NCBI RefSeq assembly: GCF_900110025.1
Contig: NZ_FOCE01000002.1
Coordinates: forward strand, 248,001-312,000
Reading direction: 5' to 3'
Length of the DNA: 64,000 bases
DNA from: Gemmobacter aquatilis
Lineage (GTDB): Bacteria > Pseudomonadota > Alphaproteobacteria > Rhodobacterales > Rhodobacteraceae
In this document: piece by piece, positions 58,292 through 64,000 of the stretch
Position numbering within the stretch: the first letter of the stretch is position 1
Layout of the letters: the number at the start of each line of letters is the position of its first letter
Made by a program: the position numbers and the translations under genes
Notes under the pieces: model-generated
What the model was told of the DNA's origin: nothing
Databases searched by the model: none
Seen by the model: only the letters and a program-made list of their open reading frames with translations

Positions 58292-60888
58292 TTTTCGGTC
58301 TCGGTATCCAGATGGTCATGCGGTTCGTCCCGCGTCAGGGGCAGCGCCTCGGTCCCCTCGGGGCGCGTCACGGCGCCCCCCGGCTGCGCAGGCAGCGCCG
58401 CCTGAAGCGCGGTCAGCGCCGCCGCCACCGCCTCGGGGTTGCGCAGCCAGATGTCGCGCTGCGAAAACGGCATCGAGATGCCTTCTTCATGGAAGCGCTG
58501 CACGATCTGGTGGTTCACCTCGCTGCGCACAGACAGCGAAAAGTTCACATCGCGGATGATCATGCGGATTTCAAAGTTCAGCGCATCGACGCCCAGCCCC
58601 ATGAACGCCACCACCGGCGGCGGGTTCAACAGGGCCATCGGCTGCGCCTCGGCGATCTCTTGCAGCACCTTTGCCACCTTGCGGGTGTCGCTGCTGTAAT
58701 CCACCCCGACCGGGATGATCAGCCGCCCCGACAGGTTGAAACGGGTCCAGTTCGTCACCTGTTGGCTGACCAGATCGGCATTCGGCACGATCACGTCGCT
58801 GCGGTCAAACGTCTGGATGCGGGTCGATCGCACCGAGATGTTCTTCACCGTGCCCGATACGCCGCCGACCTCGATCCAGTCGCCCTCGCTGACCGGGCGT
58901 TCGATCAGCAGGATCACGCCCGACACGAAGTTCTGCACGATGTTCTGCAAGCCGAAACCGATGCCCAGCGACAGCGCCGAGGCAACGATGGCCAGCCCCG
59001 ACAGGTCGATCCCCGCTGCCGAAAACGCCACGATCCCGGCGATGAAGATGCCGATATAGCCGGTGCCCGAGATGATGGCGTTGCGCCCGCCCTGATCCAG
59101 CTTGGTCTTGGGCAGAACCGAGCTGCGCAGCGCCCCCTGAAACATCCGTGTGATGGTGAGGCCGATGGCGAACAGCACAAGGAAATACAGGAAGTTCGAC
59201 GGCGAAATGCGCGTGTCGCCCAGTTGGAACCCTTCGGTGAAGCGGTTCCACAACTCTCCCAGATCCTCACGCCGGGCCCCCCAGATCAGCGCAAAGAACG
59301 GCAGCGAGCCCAGCGTCAGCACGAACCCGGCCAGCACTGGCAGCAGGCCCTGCCCCTGATCCTCGCTGTCGGCATGGATCAGGGCGCGATAGATGTCGGA
59401 AATCAGCTGCACCAGCACCAGCAAAAGCCCGACCAGCCCGAGCGAGCCCGCCGCCGGGAAGATCAGCGCCGATGCGGCCGATGTATAGCCGATCACCGCC
59501 AGCAACGGCCCCACCAGCGCCACCGCGATCAGTGCCTTGCCTATGATGCGGATCACATGGTTGCGGAACGGGCTTGCGTCTTCGATGACCACCCCGTCCC
59601 TCGCGACATGGCGGTTCAGCAGATGCCCCACCCGCCACAGCAGCAGCGCCATGACCAGCATCAGCGGCAGGCTCAACACTGGCACCGCCGCTTCGGCCAC
59701 CTGCGCCGCAGGGATCAGCGCATGGCGCAACTGTTCCGCCGCCAGAACCGCGCCGATCAGCGCGGTATGCAGCCGCCCCTCGGCGCAATGCGGCGCATCC
59801 AGCGCCAGCGGCCCGGTTTCGCAGGCCCCCTTGGGGAACACCCGTCCCGCCAGCCACAGCGCTGCGAACAGCGTGAACCCGGCGCCGGGCAGCGCCATGA
59901 CGAAATCGCGGGTGATGCCATGGGTCATTTCCGACAGGATCAGCGCCACCGACACCATCACCACGCCGCCCGTCGGCACCACGATCTGCCCCAGCGAGGC
60001 GATGAAGGCGAACACCCGGCGCCAGCGCGCCGTCGGGTCCGAGGTTTGCAGCCACAGCGCAAACCGCTCGATCCAGCCGCGCCCGCGCCAGATCAGCAGG
60101 ATGGCCAGCCCGAACAGCACGCCGATCACCGGCAGGCTGTCGATCATCACCAAGCGCTTTTCGGCCCGGTTCCAGTTGTGACTGACCTCGGCATAGACGC
60201 GCAGCACCGTCGCGCTGATGGTCTGCGCCGCATCGCCCCAGTTGGCCGGGTTCAGCGGCGTTGGCCACAGCTTCAGCATCTGCGCCGCCTGCCGTTCGCG
60301 CAGCAGCGTGTCAATCTCGCCGATCAGCCCGCTGGCCCGGCGATAGGCCTCTTCGGCGGCGCGGCGCGGCGCCTCTGCCGTGCCGAGCTGTTCGGTCAGC
60401 ACCTTGCGGCGGTTGGCAATCTCGTCCGGCTCGGTCGCGCCTTCGGCGGGCGGATCGCCAAGCGCCGCGATCTGTTCGCGCAGACTGGTGATGCGGCTGG
60501 CATTGACGCTTTGCGCCTGTTGCAGGCTGCTGCGCCAGACGACAAGCTGGCCGCGCAACAGTTCCAGCCCGTTGTTCGAGGTGGTGGGTGTTGCCAGCAC
60601 CACTTCGGCCCGCTGGGCCGTCTGTTCCCAGGCGGCATAGTCGATGGCATTTTCGTTCGGCGTGGGCGTCAGAGATTTCTTGCCCGATGCCGTCCCTGCC
60701 GTCTGGCTTTTCTTCAGCGGCACCGCGACCGGGGGCACCGCGACCGGAGGGGGCGTGCCCGCAGCGTCAGCCCCGGTTTCAGCTCCTGTGGCAGGCGCTA
60801 CAGGCGGCGTCTGCGCTGCAAGCGGGGCCGCCAGCGCAAGGCAAAGCGCTGCCGCAAGCGCGCGCAACAAGGACCGGGGCAAGCTCAT
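58288..60888 (-). CDS. MscS-family mechanosensitive channel with DUF3772 (large, MscK-like)
   Basis: An 866-residue inner-membrane channel. A signal peptide (about 1-24) is followed by a proline-rich linker, a periplasmic helical DUF3772 domain (about 70-230), about eleven membrane helices, and the MscS core: the pore helix SALSLGIGFGLQNIVQNFVSG (about 605-625), then IERPVSEGDWIEVGGVSGTVKNISVRSTRI (beta domain). The C-terminal tail is acidic. It releases solutes on osmotic downshock. It overlaps cysK upstream and alaX downstream by four bases each. Confidence 0.92.
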   Translation of the reverse strand: MSLPRSLLRALAAALCLALAAPLAAQTPPVAPATGAETGADAAGTPPPVAVPPVAVPLKKSQTAGTASGKKSLTPTPNENAIDYAAWEQTAQRAEVVLATPTTSNNGLELLRGQLVVWRSSLQQAQSVNASRITSLREQIAALGDPPAEGATEPDEIANRRKVLTEQLGTAEAPRRAAEEAYRRASGLIGEIDTLLRERQAAQMLKLWPTPLNPANWGDAAQTISATVLRVYAEVSHNWNRAEKRLVMIDSLPVIGVLFGLAILLIWRGRGWIERFALWLQTSDPTARWRRVFAFIASLGQIVVPTGGVVMVSVALILSEMTHGITRDFVMALPGAGFTLFAALWLAGRVFPKGACETGPLALDAPHCAEGRLHTALIGAVLAAEQLRHALIPAAQVAEAAVPVLSLPLMLVMALLLWRVGHLLNRHVARDGVVIEDASPFRNHVIRIIGKALIAVALVGPLLAVIGYTSAASALIFPAAGSLGLVGLLLVLVQLISDIYRALIHADSEDQGQGLLPVLAGFVLTLGSLPFFALIWGARREDLGELWNRFTEGFQLGDTRISPSNFLYFLVLFAIGLTITRMFQGALRSSVLPKTKLDQGGRNAIISGTGYIGIFIAGIVAFSAAGIDLSGLAIVASALSLGIGFGLQNIVQNFVSGVILLIERPVSEGDWIEVGGVSGTVKNISVRSTRIQTFDRSDVIVPNADLVSQQVTNWTRFNLSGRLIIPVGVDYSSDTRKVAKVLQEIAEAQPMALLNPPPVVAFMGLGVDALNFEIRMIIRDVNFSLSVRSEVNHQIVQRFHEEGISMPFSQRDIWLRNPEAVAAALTALQAALPAQPGGAVTRPEGTEALPLTRDEPHDHLDTETEK

Positions 60889-61919
60889 GCGTCCACATAG
60901 ACCTCGGGGATATCCGCTGCACCGCGATCCAGCCAATCCGGCACCGGCAGGCCCTTTTCCTTCAGGAAGGCCGGGTTGAACAGCTTGGATTGATAGCGCG
61001 TGCCGTAATCGCACAGCACCGTCACGATGGTATGGCCCGGCCCCATCTCGCGCGCCATGCGGATGGCGCCCGCGATATTGATGCCCGACGATCCGCCAAG
61101 GCACAGCCCCTCATCCGACAGCAGGTCGAACACGATGGGCAGCGCCTCGGCATCGGGGATGCGATAGCTGAAATCGGGGCGGAAGCCTTCGAGGTTGGCG
61201 GTGATGCGCCCCTGCCCGATGCCCTCGGTGATCGACGATCCCGGCGCATCCAGCTTGCCTTCGGTATACCAGGCGTGCAGCGCCGCCCCTTCCGGGTCGG
61301 CCAGCCCGATCTTCACGCCCTTGGGCTGCAAGGCCAGACCCACGCCCGCCAGCGTCCCGCCCGACCCCACCGCGCAGATGAACCCGTCCACCTTGCCATC
61401 GGTCTGTTCCCAGATTTCCGGCCCGGTGGTCTCGATATGCGCCAGCCGGTTCGCCACATTGTCGAACTGATTGGCCCAGATCGCGCCATTCGGCTCGGTC
61501 TTGGCCAGCTCTTCGGCCAGACGGCCCGAATAGCGCACATAATTGTTGGGGTTCTTGTAGGGCGCCGCCGGCACCTGCACCAGTTCCGCCCCGGCAAGGC
61601 GCAGCATGTCCTTCTTTTCCTGGCTCTGGGTTTCCGGGATCACGATCACCGTCTTGAACCCCATCGACGCGCCGACCAGCGCCAGCCCGATGCCGGTATT
61701 GCCCGCCGTGCCTTCGACAATCGTGCCGCCCGGCTTCAGCAGCCCCTTGGCCACCGCATCCTTGATGATGTAAAGCGCCGCGCGGTCCTTCACCGACTGG
61801 CCGGGATTCATGAACTCCGCCTTGCCCAGAATCTCGCAGCCCGTCGCTTCACTGGCCGCCTTCAGGCGGATGAGGGGGGTGTTGCCGATCGACTGGGCCA
61901 GATCGCTGTAAACGCGCAT
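60885..61919 (-). CDS. cysK: Cysteine synthase A (O-acetylserine sulfhydrylase)
   Basis: A 344-residue PLP enzyme that makes cysteine from O-acetylserine and sulfide. Motifs: SIGNTPLIRL (about 10-19), the Schiff-base Lys in MNPGQSVKDRAA (about 44), the substrate loop EGTAGNTGIGLA (about 69-80), and the PLP-phosphate loop GSGGTLAGV. The sequence EGTAGNTG instead of PTSGNTG places it in the alphaproteobacterial and cystathionine-synthase-like branch, so cystathionine beta-synthase-like activity is possible. ATG at 61919 follows AAAGGA. It begins the apparent operon cysK-mscS-alaX. Confidence 0.9.
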   Translation of the reverse strand: MRVYSDLAQSIGNTPLIRLKAASEATGCEILGKAEFMNPGQSVKDRAALYIIKDAVAKGLLKPGGTIVEGTAGNTGIGLALVGASMGFKTVIVIPETQSQEKKDMLRLAGAELVQVPAAPYKNPNNYVRYSGRLAEELAKTEPNGAIWANQFDNVANRLAHIETTGPEIWEQTDGKVDGFICAVGSGGTLAGVGLALQPKGVKIGLADPEGAALHAWYTEGKLDAPGSSITEGIGQGRITANLEGFRPDFSYRIPDAEALPIVFDLLSDEGLCLGGSSGINIAGAIRMAREMGPGHTIVTVLCDYGTRYQSKLFNPAFLKEKGLPVPDWLDRGAADIPEVYVDA

Positions 61920-62083
61920 GAGGGGCATCCTTTGTTCCGTGAGCCTAGGTGTATGGTCCTGCGCCCCGGAACTCAAGAACCCCGGTGCCTGCGAAACGGG
62001 CAACCATCGAAGAAGGAACGCTTTCCCATACGTTACCCCTTGGTTTCGGAGCGAAAATCCGGGAAACTCGACCTGAGGAGGAG

Positions 62084-62107
62084 AAGTTTTCGGCAATTGG
62101 CAAACTT
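62084..62107. promoter_or_regulatory. AT-rich promoter region with AAGTTT/AAACTT repeat
   Basis: The 261-base gap between divergent cysK and dctQ contains an AT-rich stretch (62084-62150). It begins with AAGTTTTC and GGCAATTGGC and AAACTT, an outer inverted repeat around CAATTG, about 75 bases before dctQ. This is the best candidate for an operator/promoter of the TRAP genes. Confidence 0.35.
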
Positions 62108-62180
62108 TTCTTACCACTTTTCCAATAAATCATGTAAGAGCGCGACCAGAGCGCCAATTCTTCAGGGGAGGAACGAACCT

Positions 62181-62765
62181 ATGAGAAGTCTGCTCGCGGT
62201 ATCCTCAGGGATCGACCGCATGAATGAACTGATCGGACGGGCCGTTGCCTGGCTGATTTTCCTGGCGGTGCTGATCAGCGCCGCCAATGCCGTGGTGCGC
62301 AAGGTGTTCAGCGTCTCGTCGAACTCCTGGCTGGAACTGCAATGGTATCTGTTCGGCGCGGCCTTCCTGCTGGCCGCCGCCTATACGCTGAAACAGAACG
62401 AACATGTGCGCATCGACATCGTTTACGGGATGCTGACGCGCCGGGTGCAGCACTGGATCGACCTGCTGGGTCACCTGCTGTTCCTCATGCCATTCGTCAC
62501 ACTGATGATCTACTACTTCGTGCCCTATGTGCTGCGCTCCATGAACAATGGCGAAGTGTCCACCAATTCCGGCGGGCTGATCATCTGGCCCGCCAAATCG
62601 CTGCTGCTGATCGGCTTTTCGCTGCTCTGGCTGCAAGGCGTGTCGGAGATCGTCAAGAAGATCGCCGTCATGCGCGGGGTGATCGACGATCCCAACCCCT
62701 TCATTTCGGCACATGAGGCGGCCGAACTGGAAGGCAAGGCGCTGACCGAGGAGCTTTCCAAATGA
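62181..62765 (+). CDS. TRAP transporter small permease subunit (DctQ)
   Basis: A 194-residue membrane protein with four helices and family motifs NAVVRKVF, SWLELQWYLFGAAFLLAAAYTLKQNEHVRIDI (about 48-79), and SGGLIIWPAKSLLLIGF. DctQ joins the large subunit DctM in sodium-driven uptake of carboxylates or related solutes. GGGGAGG precedes the ATG. The stop overlaps the ATG of dctM. No substrate-binding protein gene lies upstream in the window. Confidence 0.92.
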   Translation: MRSLLAVSSGIDRMNELIGRAVAWLIFLAVLISAANAVVRKVFSVSSNSWLELQWYLFGAAFLLAAAYTLKQNEHVRIDIVYGMLTRRVQHWIDLLGHLLFLMPFVTLMIYYFVPYVLRSMNNGEVSTNSGGLIIWPAKSLLLIGFSLLWLQGVSEIVKKIAVMRGVIDDPNPFISAHEAAELEGKALTEELSK

Positions 62766-64000
62766 TGGAATTCATCGCACTCAACCTCGCGCCGATCATG
62801 TTCGTCTCGCTGGTCGTGTTCCTGCTGATCGGCTACCCGGTGGCCTTTGCGCTGGCCGCCAACGGGCTGTTGTTCTTCGTGATCGGCGTCGAACTCGCCC
62901 CCTATTCCAACGGCGCCATCACGCTGGACTGGCCGCTGTTGAACACCATGCCCAACCGGCTTTGGGGGGTGCTGTCGAACGAGACCTTGCTGGCCATTCC
63001 CTTCTTCACCTTCATGGGGATCGTGCTCGAACGCTCGGGCATGGCCGAAGACCTGCTCGATACCATCGGCCAGCTGTTCGGCCCGATCCGCGGCGGTCTG
63101 GCCTATGCGGTGATCATCGTGGGGGCGCTGCTGGCGGCCACCACCGGCGTCGTCGCCGCCTCGGTCATCGCCATGGGTCTGATCTCGCTGCCGATCATGC
63201 TGCGCTACGGCTATGACCGGCGCATCGCCTCGGGGGTCATCGCGGCCTCGGGCACCTTGGCGCAGATCATCCCGCCCAGCCTCGTGCTGATCGTTCTCGC
63301 CGATCAGCTGGGCCGTTCGGTGGGCGACATCTATGCCGGGGCGATGTTCCCGGGCCTGATCCTGACCGGGCTCTACATGGGTTATGTGCTGATCATGTCG
63401 ATCCTGCGCCCCAATGCGATGCCCGCCCTGCCGCTGGAGGCCCGCACGCTGGGCCACGGCGTCACCTCGCTGTTCGTGGCGCTGCTGGCCTGCATGGCCA
63501 TCGGCTATGGCGCGCATGTCTGGCTGGCCCCGACGCAAGGTGCCAATGCTGACATCCTTGGCGGATCGCTCGGCGTGATCGCGATCTATGTTGCCGCCGT
63601 GGTCGACAAGGGCTTCAAGATCGGCCTGATGTCGCGGCTGGCGCAGCAGGTCATCATCGTGCTGATCCCGCCGCTGGCGCTGATCTTCCTCGTGCTGGGC
63701 ACCATCTTCCTCGGCATCGCCACGCCGACCGAGGGCGGCGCGATGGGGGCTGTCGGCGCCATGCTGCTGGCCGCGCTGAAGGGCCGGCTGAACATGGGGG
63801 TCATCACCCAGGCGCTGGCCTCGACCACGCGGCTGTCGGCCTTCGTGATGTTCATCCTGCTGGGCGCGCGGGTGTTCTCGCTGTCCTTCTACGGGGTGAA
63901 CGGGCATCTGTGGGTGGAACATCTGCTGACCTCGCTGCCGGGTGGCCAGATGGGCTTCCTGATCGTGGTGTCGATCCTGGTGTTCCTGCTGGCCTTCTTC
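62762..64000 (+). CDS. TRAP transporter large permease subunit (DctM), 3' end beyond window
   Basis: 413 codons are visible and the frame is still open at the window end. Typical DctM features: VVFLLIGYPVAFALAANGLLFF, RSGMAEDLLDTIGQLFGPIRGGLAYAVIIVGALLAATTGVVAASVIAMG (about 95-145), GTLAQIIPPSLVLIVLADQ, and FLGIATPTEGGAMGAVGAML. The start is ATGATG; the first ATG overlaps the dctQ stop (ATGA). The inserted segment near ANADILGGSLGV suggests the larger fused-like type of DctM. Confidence 0.92.
   Translation, partial: MMEFIALNLAPIMFVSLVVFLLIGYPVAFALAANGLLFFVIGVELAPYSNGAITLDWPLLNTMPNRLWGVLSNETLLAIPFFTFMGIVLERSGMAEDLLDTIGQLFGPIRGGLAYAVIIVGALLAATTGVVAASVIAMGLISLPIMLRYGYDRRIASGVIAASGTLAQIIPPSLVLIVLADQLGRSVGDIYAGAMFPGLILTGLYMGYVLIMSILRPNAMPALPLEARTLGHGVTSLFVALLACMAIGYGAHVWLAPTQGANADILGGSLGVIAIYVAAVVDKGFKIGLMSRLAQQVIIVLIPPLALIFLVLGTIFLGIATPTEGGAMGAVGAMLLAALKGRLNMGVITQALASTTRLSAFVMFILLGARVFSLSFYGVNGHLWVEHLLTSLPGGQMGFLIVVSILVFLLAFF

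Noticed and set aside
58228-60900. A forward frame of 890 codons opposite mscS
   Set aside because: Same antisense effect: it is low in complexity and Gln/Arg/His-rich, while mscS has clear motifs and membrane helices.

Overview
The window is GC-rich alphaproteobacterial chromosomal DNA, most likely from Rhodobacteraceae/Paracoccaceae. Supporting markers are a GapR/DUF2312 protein, the accB-accC-aat-DUF2155-mlaD-NDUFA12 neighbourhood, a complex I B17.2-type subunit, several hemolysin-type calcium-binding proteins, and very strong third-position G/C bias, which also opens long antisense frames. No species can be named from the sequence alone.

Layout. 1-6.3 kb: end of a molybdate transporter (modB, modC), selO, a lipoprotein, an RTX-repeat protein and an SMP-30 protein. 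6.3-14.5 kb: tRNA-Thr, a lone iron-type ABC permease, GapR, a crotonase/dehydrogenase fusion whose catalytic signatures look degraded, a DksA/TraR-like protein, and a sulfur-detoxification operon (persulfide dioxygenase-like MBL protein, two YeeE/YedE proteins, a DUF442-type sulfurtransferase). 14.5-20.7 kb: a signalling operon (receiver protein, small membrane protein, symporter-histidine kinase fusion, FliM-like protein) beside a RamB-type regulator, then tRNA-Gln. 21-38.4 kb: a reductive pyrimidine catabolism locus. It holds a NMT1/ThiY-type ABC transporter, dihydropyrimidinase, N-carbamoyl-beta-alanine amidase, an omega-amino acid:pyruvate aminotransferase, dihydropyrimidine dehydrogenase (preA/preT) and two paralogous TetR/RutR-like regulators. 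Identical TGACCATATGGTCA operators lie in the two divergent promoter regions. An RTX gene, a cupin gene, a small unknown gene and kup sit among these genes. 38.6-50.8 kb: housekeeping genes (accBC, aat, mlaD, NDUFA12, clpX, clpP, CDP-alcohol transferase), a glycosidase-like RTX protein, a CAP protein, a histidine kinase and an MBL hydrolase, ending at tRNA-Asn.

50.8-56.2 kb, between tRNA-Asn and tRNA-Ser, is a mobile island. It combines a convergent restriction endonuclease-like/methyltransferase gene pair, a membrane glycosyltransferase remnant that lacks its catalytic domain and overlaps the methyltransferase start, phage structural genes beginning with a 5'-truncated capsid gene, and a tyrosine integrase next to tRNA-Ser. 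56.2-64 kb: a small unknown protein, an XRE regulator, an apparent operon cysK-mscS-alaX, and the start of a TRAP transporter (dctQ, dctM) that runs off the window.

The most interesting parts are the island with its unfamiliar PD-(D/E)XK protein, the two-regulator RutR-like pyrimidine locus, the symporter-kinase operon with an orphan FliM, and the fusion protein that appears to have lost both active sites.
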